NCBI GenBank assembly: GCA_021793235.1 | Contig: JAJYTD010000003.1 | Span: 124,001 to 188,000 of the forward strand | DNA length: 64,000 nucleotides | Source: Actinomycetes bacterium | GTDB lineage: Bacteria; Actinomycetota; Actinomycetes; Streptosporangiales; Streptosporangiaceae | Direction of reading: 5' to 3' | Program-made: the position numbers and the translations under genes | Notes under the pieces: generated by a model | Database searches by the model: none | Told to the model about the DNA's origin: nothing | The model's input: only the letters and a program-made list of their open reading frames with translations | In this document: positions 7,441 through 15,331 of the stretch, one piece after another | Position numbering within the stretch: the first letter of the stretch is position 1 | Layout: every line of letters starts with the position of its first letter

Positions 7441-9615
7441 ATGGACGAGCAGGCCATGCTCACCCGCGACCTCGTGTTGCGCGTGTGCGCCAACGCCACC
7501 GAGTTCGATCAGGGCTGGACCCAGGCGGCTCACAAGGGCGTCGTCCCTTTCACCGCGCCGCGCGATACCGCATTGATCGACCGGATCGTCGCGGCGGGCC
7601 GCGCGGTGGGCGTCGACCGCCTGCTGGTCTGCCGTACTCGCGCCGAGTTCGCCTATGAACCGGTGACCGAGGTCCCCACCGACACCAGGAGCGTGGTCCG
7701 GCTCATCCGCGACTGGGGCGATGAACCCACGGACCTGCTGTTCGTCGTCGAGGACTTCTCCGCCGCGGTGCTGGTGACCTCCTCCACGCTCACCGTGGCC
7801 GCCGGACCCGACGACTTCCTCCGCCCGCTCGTGGGTTCGGACACGGCCCGGGCGCGGACCCGTTTCGCCGAGGAGGCCCGGGACCGGCGCGATCCCGAAC
7901 TGCTGCGGGCCGCGCAGCGGTACAACTGCCTGGAGCCGGGCGCACGTCACGCGCGCAACCCGCGCGGTCCCGGGCCGGACATGGTCGAGCGGCTGGCGGT
8001 GCGCATGCGGTCCCTCCGGGAGAAGACGCCGGGCACGGTCGCGGGCTGGCGGGCGCTGCGCGGTGTCTGGACGTGGGCCATGCTGGCAGCGCTGCTGCTG
8101 GCCCCTGTCTTCGTCGCGCCCTTGTGGGGGGTGCTCCCGGTGCTCATCGGCATGGTTTGGCTGCTCGCCCAACTCGCCTGGCTCGCGCGGTCGCGTACGG
8201 TCGGTTTCGCGACGCTGGTACGCGTCCTGCTCCTCGGCGCGCTCATGCTCTGGCCGATCGCCCTGGCAGAGCATGCGTTGGCCGGCGCGTTCGGCGCCTC
8301 CCCCAACGACTGGTTCGCCTATACCTACATTGCCGTACCGGTCGAGGAGGTCGCCAAGTTCGCCCCCCTCCTGCTGTTCCGACTAGTGGGGCGCCGCAGG
8401 TTCAGGCGGTTCGCGGCGGTCGACTACCTGCTGCTCGCGGCGGCCTCCGGGGCCGGCCTCCACTTGGCAGAAGAAGGACTGCGCATGCTCTCCGGCGGCG
8501 TCGGCACCGTGGCGCCGCAGTACGGCGCCTTCATGTTCCTGCCGGGCGCCGCCGATCTGCCGGAGGTGGCTGTTCACTTCTCCGGGCACGCCGTCATCAC
8601 CGGGCTCATCGGCGGGGCACTGGGCATGGCGATCGTCGGGCACCGCCGTTACGGCATCTGGCTGTGGCTGCTGCCCATGGCCGCTGCGGCCGTGGCGGGC
8701 GTGGAGCACATGGTGTTCAACGCGGCACTGGCCGGGGTCGACCCGACACCGGCCACCATGGTGGTGTACGCGCTCACCGGAAGCGGTGCGGCGACCCGCT
8801 GGATGCTCCTGCTCCTGCTGATCGCGGCGGTCCTGATGGACTACCGGGCGGTGCGGTCGGCCGGTGAGGTCACCCCGCCGTTGCCGGGGGAGCCGCCGCT
8901 GGCGGGGCTGCGCCGGTGGGCCCACGGCCGCGCCATCCGGCTCGGTGTGCGCGTCCCCGGCGACATCGCGCCACTGTTCCGCCGCATCGCGCTCGCATGG
9001 GCGCGGCTTCCCATCACGTTGGGGCTGGCAGCGTCGGCGATCGCGCACGAGTACACGGTGCAGCTCGTCGCCGCGCAGCGAGGCCCGGACGCGCTCGCCG
9101 CAGCGTGGCGTTTCCTCAGGGAGCGCCGTGCGTATGCGATGGGCGCGGCGCGGGCGGGGGACCGCCCATGGCGCCGCTTTCCAACGCGCGAGGAACTGGA
9201 GGTGAGGGGGCGCGATCTCGAATCCGCTCTGGCCCCGGCAACCGCGACCGCCGTGCTCGCGGTGTCGGCCGTGTGGCTGCTCATCTCCCCGCCGCTTTCC
9301 GGTACGCCCGCCGACCACGGCGCCGCCTATGCGGTAGCGGCGCTGCAGGAGGCCGTGGCCTGGTACGGCTCTGTTCCCGCGGGGGGCCGCCCATGGGTAT
9401 GGGTCGGGGCCGTGGCCCTGTTCAGCGTTCTGGTCAGCGGCTGGACGGTTCCGCGCGCCTACCCGCACCTGAGCGGTTTCCTGCGCGACCCGGCCCACGG
9501 TATGAGCCGCGCCCTCGGTGCGTTCGCTCCGGGCCAGGTCCCCTATGCCATCGCCTATCTCGTCGGCGCGGTGCTGCCGAGAAGCGTCGATCAGCTGCTG
9601 CGCCCGCGCCGGTAG
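7441..9615 (+). CDS. PrsW family intramembrane metalloprotease, large form
   Basis: 725 residues. A soluble N-terminal region of about 200 residues, without a motif I recognise, precedes a membrane domain with the PrsW motifs: VPVEEVAKFAPLLLF (EExxK), GLHLAEEGLRML, VHFSGHAVITGL and VEHMVFNAAL. Those Glu and His residues would bind the catalytic zinc. A further soluble stretch (about 470-590) and two to three membrane helices close the protein. Family members cleave membrane proteins such as anti-sigma factors, but no anti-sigma gene is adjacent. Typical PrsW is much shorter, so both flanking parts are additions. Start ATG 7441 has AAGGGAG four bases upstream. The 7058-7440 gap to the divergent sensor protein shows no gene. 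Confidence 0.8.
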   Translation: MDEQAMLTRDLVLRVCANATEFDQGWTQAAHKGVVPFTAPRDTALIDRIVAAGRAVGVDRLLVCRTRAEFAYEPVTEVPTDTRSVVRLIRDWGDEPTDLLFVVEDFSAAVLVTSSTLTVAAGPDDFLRPLVGSDTARARTRFAEEARDRRDPELLRAAQRYNCLEPGARHARNPRGPGPDMVERLAVRMRSLREKTPGTVAGWRALRGVWTWAMLAALLLAPVFVAPLWGVLPVLIGMVWLLAQLAWLARSRTVGFATLVRVLLLGALMLWPIALAEHALAGAFGASPNDWFAYTYIAVPVEEVAKFAPLLLFRLVGRRRFRRFAAVDYLLLAAASGAGLHLAEEGLRMLSGGVGTVAPQYGAFMFLPGAADLPEVAVHFSGHAVITGLIGGALGMAIVGHRRYGIWLWLLPMAAAAVAGVEHMVFNAALAGVDPTPATMVVYALTGSGAATRWMLLLLLIAAVLMDYRAVRSAGEVTPPLPGEPPLAGLRRWAHGRAIRLGVRVPGDIAPLFRRIALAWARLPITLGLAASAIAHEYTVQLVAAQRGPDALAAAWRFLRERRAYAMGAARAGDRPWRRFPTREELEVRGRDLESALAPATATAVLAVSAVWLLISPPLSGTPADHGAAYAVAALQEAVAWYGSVPAGGRPWVWVGAVALFSVLVSGWTVPRAYPHLSGFLRDPAHGMSRALGAFAPGQVPYAIAYLVGAVLPRSVDQLLRPRR

Positions 9616-9664
9616 GAGCATACGGCGCCAAGGGCGCCGCCCTGGGCCGCGGTCCGGTGGGGCG

Positions 9665-10720
9665 TCAAGCCGGATAGCACTCCACTTCGGTGGCCTTGAC
9701 CCCGGCCCAGGCCGGGCTGCCCACGGTCAGCCGCAGGTCGGCCAGAGCCGCCGGGGTGATGTCCGCGCTCACCGGAATCTCTCCGTCGAGGTGCACGCGC
9801 ACCTGGTCGCCGAACCGCTCGATGCCGTCGATGGTCGCCCGCCACACATTGCGGGGGGTTCCGTCGGGGCGTTCCCGGTACAGGGCGACCGCACGCGGCG
9901 GAAACACGACGAACACCTCGCCCTCGTGCCGCCCGGCGACCGACATGTTCCGCGCCGCCGTTCCCTCGCCGATCGCCACCTCGGTGCCGTGGGCGCGCCC
10001 CCGGTACAGGTTCAGCCCGACCAACCGGGCCACGTACTCGGTGCGCGGATGCTGGGCGACCTCGGCCGGAGAGCCGTCCTGCACGACGCGCCCCTGCTCG
10101 ATCACCGTCACCCGGTCGGCGAGCACCATGGCGTCGAGGGGATCGTGGGTCACGAGTACGGTCGCGGCGTCGACCTCGGCCAGGTGCCGACGGAGCCGGG
10201 AACGGACGGCCGCACGGGTATGCGCGTCCAGTGCTGCGAGGGGTTCGTCGAGTAGGAGCAGCCGCGGCCGCACAGCCAGCGCCCGGGCCAGTGCCACCCG
10301 CTGCGCCTGCCCGCCGGAGAGCGTCCGCGGTTTGGCCTGTGCCCGGTCGGCCAGGCCGACGCGGGCCAACAGCTCCGCCGCCCGGGCGCGGGCCTCGGCC
10401 GCGGAGGCGCCTCGGCAACGAGGGCCGAACGCGACGTTGTCCAGCGCGTTCAGGTGAGCGAACAGCAGGTAGTCCTGGAACACCATGCCGATGGGCCGGA
10501 GCTCGGTCGGGGTGGCCGTCACATCGCGGCCGTCCAGCAGGATGTGCCCCTTTGACATCGGCTCCAGTCCGGCCAGTGCGCGCAGCGCGGTCGACTTGCC
10601 GGCGCCATTGGGGCCGAGCAGTGCGACGATCTCCCCGGGCGCCGCGGTCAGCCGGAGATCGAGCCGGAAGCCGGGGCGCTCTACCACCAGGTGGGCATCC
10701 AGCGCCGGAGCGGTCGTCAT
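9665..10720 (-). CDS. modC: Molybdate ABC transporter ATP-binding protein
   Basis: Energises molybdate (or tungstate) import. Walker A GPNGAGKST at about residue 37, Q-loop MVFQDYLLF, signature LSGGQAQRVALARAL, Walker B LLLLDEPLAALD and the H-loop VLVTHDP are all intact. The C-terminal part (about 240-351) is a TOBE/Mop-like domain (RNMSVAGRHEGEVFVVFPPRAVALY ... DQVRVHLDGEIPVSADI), usual for ModC and probably oxyanion binding. 351 residues. The ATG at 10720 overlaps the modB stop by four bases (ATGA), so it is translationally coupled. Last gene of modABC. Confidence 0.93.
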   Translation of the reverse strand: MTTAPALDAHLVVERPGFRLDLRLTAAPGEIVALLGPNGAGKSTALRALAGLEPMSKGHILLDGRDVTATPTELRPIGMVFQDYLLFAHLNALDNVAFGPRCRGASAAEARARAAELLARVGLADRAQAKPRTLSGGQAQRVALARALAVRPRLLLLDEPLAALDAHTRAAVRSRLRRHLAEVDAATVLVTHDPLDAMVLADRVTVIEQGRVVQDGSPAEVAQHPRTEYVARLVGLNLYRGRAHGTEVAIGEGTAARNMSVAGRHEGEVFVVFPPRAVALYRERPDGTPRNVWRATIDGIERFGDQVRVHLDGEIPVSADITPAALADLRLTVGSPAWAGVKATEVECYPA

Positions 10721-11508
10721 AGCGCTCCCACCCATCTGTCGCGCAGGCCGACCAGGACGGCGAGGGAGACCAGGAGCAGCACCAGGCTGAGCACAACGGC
10801 GGACTCGGGGCTTTCCTGCATGGCCAGATACACGGCGAGTGGCATGGTCTGAGTGCGGCCGGGGAAGTTCCCGGCGAACGTGATGGTGGCGCCGAACTCG
10901 CCCAGGGCGCGCGCCCAGGCCAGTACCGCGCCCGCTACCACGCCCGGCGCCACCATCGGCATCGTGACCCGGAGGAAGATCACCGCGCGCGTCGCGCCGA
11001 GCGTCGCCGCGGCCTCTTCGTAGCGCCGATCCGCGCCGCGCAGCGCTCCCTCGACGCTGATGACCAGGAACGGCATCGCCACGAACACTTGGGCCACGAC
11101 GACCGCCGCCGGGGTGAAGGGAAGGGAGAAGCCGAACCAGTCGTACAGGTACCGGCCGACGACGCCGCCGCGCCCCAGTACGAGCAGCAGCGCGACACCG
11201 CCCACCACGGGCGGAATGACCAGCGGCACCGTCACGAGCGCCCGGACCAGTCGGCGTCCGGGAATATCGGTGCGCGCCAGCAGCCATGCCAGGGGAACGC
11301 CGAAGCACAGCGCGAGGGCGGTCGCGGCCGTGGCGGTGGCCAGCGACAGCAGCAGCGCATCACGCACCTCGGGCAGCAGCAGCCGGGTACCGATCGTGGA
11401 CCACGGCGTGCGGATCAGCAGCCCCGCGAACGGCAGCACCAAAAAGAGCAGGCCGACGAGTGCCGGGACCGCGAGCAGCCACGGAAAACGGCCGGACTTC
11501 ACCCGCAT
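10717..11508 (-). CDS. modB: Molybdate ABC transporter permease
   Basis: 263 residues, about six membrane helices, with the binding-protein-dependent transport signature that contacts the ATPase: EEAAATLGATRAVIFLRVTMPM followed by ARALGEFGATITFAGNFPGRTQT, the latter very typical of ModB/CysT-type permeases. The start ATG 11508 (MRVKSGRFPWLLAV) has GGAG-like sequence (GAGAGGTTCCG) upstream; the frame is open further upstream but there it runs antisense through modA. It ends in a four-base overlap with modC and begins 11 bases after modA, so the three genes form one operon. Confidence 0.93.
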   Translation of the reverse strand: MRVKSGRFPWLLAVPALVGLLFLVLPFAGLLIRTPWSTIGTRLLLPEVRDALLLSLATATAATALALCFGVPLAWLLARTDIPGRRLVRALVTVPLVIPPVVGGVALLLVLGRGGVVGRYLYDWFGFSLPFTPAAVVVAQVFVAMPFLVISVEGALRGADRRYEEAAATLGATRAVIFLRVTMPMVAPGVVAGAVLAWARALGEFGATITFAGNFPGRTQTMPLAVYLAMQESPESAVVLSLVLLLVSLAVLVGLRDRWVGAL

Positions 11509-11519
11509 CGGAACCTCTC

Positions 11520-12281
11520 CTACACTTCGGTGAAGCCGGCGTCGCCGAGGACCTCGGCGCCCTCCTGAGAGACCAGCAGCTCCACCCACTCCGCGGCGAG
11601 GCCGGGCTCGGAAGCGCCCGCCACGACGGCGATCGGGTAGTCGTTGGGCGCGGCCGCCGCCTCGTCGAACGCGATACCCTCCACGTCCTCGCCCGCGGAC
11701 CGCACGTCGGTCCGGTACACCAGGGCGGCGTCGACCTCGTTGAGCCGTACTTTCGTCAGCGCCGCCCGGACGTCCTCCTCCTCCGTCACCGGGGTGACCG
11801 CCACGTCGGCGGCTGCCATGACGGCCTCCGCCGCGGCCCCGCAGGGCACCTCCCGGGCGCACAGCGCGACAGCGGTGTCGGCGTCGGCGAGGTCGGCCAG
11901 TCCGGTGACATCGGCGGGGTTGCCCGGTGGTACGGCGATCTCCAGCCGGTTGCGGGCGAACACGGAAGGCTCGTCGGCCAGGTGTCCCTCATCGGCGACC
12001 GCGTCCATGGTCCGTCGGTCCGCCGACGCGAAGACATCAGCGGGTGCGCCCTCGTTGATCTGGTGGGCGAGCGCGGAGCTCCCGGCGAAGTTGAACTCCA
12101 CCCGCGTGCCCGGGCGATCCCCTTCGAACCGCGCGCCGAGGGTCTGGAACGGCTCCGTCAGAGAGGCCGCGGCGAACACGGTCAGTACTTTGCCGCCCGC
12201 GGAGTCCTCCGATACGGCCGCGCACGCCGCCAACGGCAGCAGCAGCGCACCCGCGGCACACACAACGGCGCGACTACCCAT
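11520..12281 (-). CDS. modA: Molybdate-binding lipoprotein
   Basis: Extracytoplasmic receptor that captures molybdate for ModBC. 253 residues; signal peptide with lipobox LPLAAC (Cys20 lipidated). Mature motifs VFAAASLTEPFQTLGARFE, VEFNFAGSSALAHQINEGAPADVFASAD and the late DAALVYRTDVRSAG are those of ModA. Start ATG 12281 is preceded by GAAGGG at a good distance. Only about 12 bases separate it from the stop of the interrupted regulator frame, so regulator and transporter were probably one operon before the insertion described at 12310-12632. Confidence 0.93.
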   Translation of the reverse strand: MGSRAVVCAAGALLLPLAACAAVSEDSAGGKVLTVFAAASLTEPFQTLGARFEGDRPGTRVEFNFAGSSALAHQINEGAPADVFASADRRTMDAVADEGHLADEPSVFARNRLEIAVPPGNPADVTGLADLADADTAVALCAREVPCGAAAEAVMAAADVAVTPVTEEEDVRAALTKVRLNEVDAALVYRTDVRSAGEDVEGIAFDEAAAAPNDYPIAVVAGASEPGLAAEWVELLVSQEGAEVLGDAGFTEV

Positions 12282-12293
12282 GCCGGATGCCCT

Positions 12294-12983
12294 TCACCGT
12301 CTACCTCCGAGGATGCCCCGGACTTGAGCCCGGGGAGGAACCGGACTCCTGCACAGGAGGGCGGCAACGGCAGAGCGCTTCGCGCTCTGCCGTGGTATTG
12401 TCGCTCTCGGTGAGTGAACCTCACCGTCCCGGCCCCGTGCTACCTCCTTCGGGCCGGAATATGCGAAGAAACGGGTACCGGAGGACGTTCGGGATCCCGG
12501 GGCGCACGCCCCGAATGCCTGCGGAGGCGGTGTAAGACCGTCCGACGTCGCTCGGGCGGCTGTCGGCTGTGAAACAGGAACCCCTGCCCGCGAGGGTAGG
12601 AATCCCCGTGCTTCAGCACGGGGAGAAGTCAAGACAGCTGTGGCGACCGACCCCGGTTCCAGCCCCAGTTCCTCGGCGGCCTCGCGGCTCATCAGCGACA
12701 CCACGCGGTGCGGTCCGGCCTGGATCTCCACTTGGGCCATCACATCGCCCAACGTGACATCGGTGACCAGTCCGCGGAACCGGTCGCGGGCCGAGGACCG
12801 GTGGCGTTCGGGGTCCTCGCCGGTGCCGCCGCGCATGAACGCGGCCAATTCGGCGCCGTCCACCACCCGGTGCCCGTGGGGATCGCGGGCGGCGGGCAGC
12901 CGCCCCGAGTCCACCCAGCGCCGGACCGTGTCGCCGCTGACCCCGATGAGGGCGGCGACCTCGCTCATGCGAAAGATCGACAC
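12294..12983 (-). pseudogene. MopI-type HTH/molybdate-binding regulator, C terminus replaced by element
   Basis: Starts at GTG 12983 (VSIFRMSEVAALIGVS). Residues 1-60 are a MerR/excisionase-like winged helix (DTVRRWVDSGRLPAARDPHGHRVVDGAELAAFM), then a single Mop/TOBE domain (FRGLVTDVTLGDVMAQVEIQ ... VVSLMSREAAEELGLEPGSVATAV). Homologues then continue with a last beta strand of about ten residues (roughly VKATxVxVE). Here the frame enters the IS200/IS605-like remnant at about 12633 right after ATAV. The frame stays open through the remnant to 12294, adding some 113 unrelated residues. The original protein would be a molybdate-responsive regulator of modABC; whether the fused product still works is unknown. 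Confidence 0.75.
12310..12632 (+). mobile_element. TnpB-less IS200/IS605-like remnant with omega-RNA-like 3' end
   Basis: About 320 bases of structured, gene-free DNA. The right end has a perfect 8-bp hairpin CCCCGTGC-TTCA-GCACGGGG (12604-12623), preceded by GGGTAGGAAT and followed by GAGAAGTCAA: this is the familiar right end of actinobacterial IS200/IS605 elements. At the other end lies a 6-bp palindrome (12316-12335) and an 11-bp perfect hairpin (12367-12377 with 12383-12393). The centre (about 12430-12600) resembles the 3' region downstream of tnpB that encodes the omega/guide RNA. No transposase or TnpB frame is present, so it is a non-autonomous or decayed copy. Left boundary is uncertain by about 10 bases. 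Confidence 0.65.
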
Positions 12984-13202
12984 GTCGCCAACTCTATTCC
13001 TTGCACTTGCGAAGGGGAATGCCAGGTGTCCCAGCAAATGAGCTGGGAAGTGCGGGAATCTCCGGAAGAATGCCGATGGCCTCCGGCAGCACAGAGGAAG
13101 GGTGCTGGCACTACGCCCACGCGGCGTGCTGCCGTCATGGCGACAGCGGGCGCCCTACTTCTAAGTTGATGGGAAAGCAGTTGACAGAAGAGAGTGCACA
13201 TC

Positions 13203-14594
13203 ATGCGCAGCCTGGTGGACAAAGCCAGGACCGGAATGCTCGCGGCCAGGGCTGAGATCACCGCTCGGCGGTCCGCCGCTGAGCGCCTGGTCGCGCTGCT
13301 GCACCTGCTGACCTCCCTGGCGCTGTCCGCGGGCTATCTGCTTCCGGCCGCTCTGCTCACTCTCTTCGGGGTCTGGGTCTCCCTACTGCTCTGGGGCGGC
13401 GTGACCGGCCTTCTGCCCCAGACCGGCCTCAGGAGCGCCGGGGACATCGCCAACACGGTCGCCTTCGTTCTGCTCGCGCCGACCGCGGCGACCCTGCTCG
13501 CCCGGCTCTCCGGCCGGATCCAGCGCAGCCGCCTGGCGAGCGCCTTCGGCATCGTCGAGGCGCGCGACCCCGCCCCCGCCGTCCGCGAGCGCGACCCCGC
13601 CCCCGCCGTCCGCGAGCGCGGCCCCGCCCGTGCCCTGGCGTTCCTCTTCGGCCGCGAGGCGTGGACCGCCGTCGCCCACAGCACGATCACCGGGATCCTG
13701 GGAGCCGTCTCCGGCGGGATCGCGGTCGGCCTTGTCGTCTACGGGGCCGCCGTGGCGGCCGGTTCCCTCCTAGGCCTCGGATACGCCATCGTCGACGGCT
13801 CCCTCGACAGCGCCGCGCGGCCCCTCGCTCTGGTCCTCCTCGGCCCGGTGGGGGCACTGGTGGGCATGTGGCTGGTTCCTCCGCTGGTCCGCCTGGAGGT
13901 CGAGGTGACCCGGCGGCTGCTGTTCGACGCTCCGGAGGTGCGGATGCGGCGGCGGCTGGCCCACGTGCAGGACAGCCGGTCGCGCATGGTCGACGCGGCC
14001 GAGGCCGAGCGCCGCCGCATCGAACGCGACCTGCACGACGGCGCCCAGCAGCGGCTGCTCGCCGTCACCATGACCCTCACCCGGGCGCGGGCCAAGTTCG
14101 ACCGCGACCCGGCAGCGGCCCGAGCCCTGCTGGAGGAGGCGCAGTCGGAGTCCAAGGCCGCGATGGCGGAGTTGCGAGAGGTCGCGCGGGGCTTGCACCC
14201 CCGGGTCCTCACCGACCACGGCCTGGAAGCGGCCCTGCCCGTTGCGGCCGAGCGCTGCCCGCTCCCCGTCCGGGTGCACGCGGAACTGCCCGAGCGGCCA
14301 TCGGCGCGGGCTGAGGGTGTGGCCTACTACGTCGTGTGCGAGGCGCTCACCAACGTCACCAAGCACGCGGGCGCCGGCAAGGTCGAAGTCCGCGCCGAGA
14401 GGCTCCGCGACGGTGGCGAGGACCTGGTGCGGATCACCGTCACCGACGATGGCGCGGGCGGTGCCGACCCCGACGCGGGAACCGGTCTCTACGGCCTGTG
14501 GGACCGGGTCAACGCTGTTGATGGGACGCTGACCGTGCACAGCCCCTCGGGCGAGGGGACCGTCCTCACCGCCGACATTCCATGGAGGGCATGA
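13203..14594 (+). CDS. Two-component sensor histidine kinase, NarL/DesK type
   Basis: 463 residues. The N-terminal half has about six membrane helices arranged as in the actinobacterial sensor domain; the soluble half has HisKA_3 with the phosphoacceptor His278 in IERDLHDGAQQRLLAVT, and a HATPase_c domain (EALTNVTKHAGAGKVEV as N box, VTDDGAGGADPDAGTGLYGLWDR as G boxes). Between helices, a 27-base tandem duplication (13563-13616) doubles the peptide RDPAPAVRE. ATG 13203 has GAAGAGAG eight bases upstream; GTG 13194 is an alternative. Coupled to the response regulator by a stop/start overlap. The signal is unknown; the DUF4097 gene downstream may be a target. Confidence 0.92.
   Translation: MRSLVDKARTGMLAARAEITARRSAAERLVALLHLLTSLALSAGYLLPAALLTLFGVWVSLLLWGGVTGLLPQTGLRSAGDIANTVAFVLLAPTAATLLARLSGRIQRSRLASAFGIVEARDPAPAVRERDPAPAVRERGPARALAFLFGREAWTAVAHSTITGILGAVSGGIAVGLVVYGAAVAAGSLLGLGYAIVDGSLDSAARPLALVLLGPVGALVGMWLVPPLVRLEVEVTRRLLFDAPEVRMRRRLAHVQDSRSRMVDAAEAERRRIERDLHDGAQQRLLAVTMTLTRARAKFDRDPAAARALLEEAQSESKAAMAELREVARGLHPRVLTDHGLEAALPVAAERCPLPVRVHAELPERPSARAEGVAYYVVCEALTNVTKHAGAGKVEVRAERLRDGGEDLVRITVTDDGAGGADPDAGTGLYGLWDRVNAVDGTLTVHSPSGEGTVLTADIPWRA
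13563..13616 (+). repeat. Two-copy 27-bp tandem repeat inside the kinase gene
   Basis: Two identical 27-base units (13563-13589 and 13590-13616) followed by a diverged partial third copy. Being a multiple of three they keep the frame and duplicate RDPAPAVRE in a cytoplasmic loop of the histidine kinase. Copy number may vary between strains. Confidence 0.85.
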
Positions 14595-14596
14595 GT

Positions 14597-15265
14597 ATGC
14601 GGATCATCATCGCCGAAGACTCGGTTCTGCTGCGCAGCGGCATGGCCAAACTCCTGGAGGACGAGGGCGTGGAGATCCTCGCTCAGGTCGGCGACGCCGA
14701 TGGACTGCTCGCGGCGGTCGCCGAGCACGATGACGTGGACCTGTGCCTGGTCGACATTCGGATGCCGCCCGGCTATTCCGAAGAAGGGATCCAGGCCGCC
14801 GTCGAGATCCGGCGTGCCCACCCGTCGGTCGCTGTCCTCCTGCTGTCGCAGCACGTGGTCAGCAGGTACGCCGCCGAACTGCTCGGCGGCGGTGCCGCCA
14901 AGGTGGGCTACCTACTGAAGGACCGGGTCGCCGACATCGACGAGTTCCTGGTGACCCTGCGCCGTGTCGCCGCAGGGGGCGCGGCCATCGACCCCGAGGT
15001 GGTGTCCCAATTGCTGTCCCGTAGCAGCGACAGCGCGCTCGGCCGTCTCAGCCCGCGCGAGAGCGAGGTGCTCGGCGTGATGGCGGAAGGGCTGAACAAC
15101 GCGGGTATCGCGGCGCGGCTGTTCATCACCGAGCGCGCGGTCGAGAAGCATATCCGGGCGATCTTCACCAAGCTCGGCCTGGGGCAGGACGACCACGACC
15201 ACCGCCGGGTGCTGGCGGTCCTGCAGTACCTGCGCGGCAGCGGGGCACACCCGGCCGGTCGCTGA
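14597..15265 (+). CDS. LuxR/NarL-family response regulator
   Basis: 222 residues. Receiver domain 1-120 with the acidic pair E7/D8, phosphorylated Asp53 (CLVDIRMPP) and Lys in GYLLKDRV; C-terminal HTH LuxR from about 150 (LSPRESEVLGVMAEGLNNAGIAARLFITERAVEKHIRAIFTKLGL). Partner of the kinase just upstream. The ATG at 14597 has GGAGG eight bases before it; ATG 14591, which overlaps the kinase stop as ATGA, is an alternative that would add only two residues. Acts as DNA-binding transcription regulator; target genes unknown but the DUF4097 gene 66 bases downstream is a candidate. Confidence 0.93.
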   Translation: MRIIIAEDSVLLRSGMAKLLEDEGVEILAQVGDADGLLAAVAEHDDVDLCLVDIRMPPGYSEEGIQAAVEIRRAHPSVAVLLLSQHVVSRYAAELLGGGAAKVGYLLKDRVADIDEFLVTLRRVAAGGAAIDPEVVSQLLSRSSDSALGRLSPRESEVLGVMAEGLNNAGIAARLFITERAVEKHIRAIFTKLGLGQDDHDHRRVLAVLQYLRGSGAHPAGR

Positions 15266-15331
15266 CAGATGAGCGCGAGGGCACAAGAGCACGAGGAGAC
15301 GGGGCCGCGGCCGCCTCGGAAGGGAAGGAAC

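Noticed and set aside
9591-10796. Minus-strand frame overlapping modC in another phase
   Set aside because: Low-complexity Arg/Gly translation; modC is intact in the neighbouring phase.
12367-12393. Hairpin read as a normal terminator of the regulator gene
   Set aside because: It lies inside the IS200/IS605-like remnant together with other element hairpins and has no T-run; it is better treated as part of the element.
13563-13630. CRISPR-like or satellite repeat
   Set aside because: Only two and a half in-frame copies of 27 bases without spacers; a simple coding duplication.
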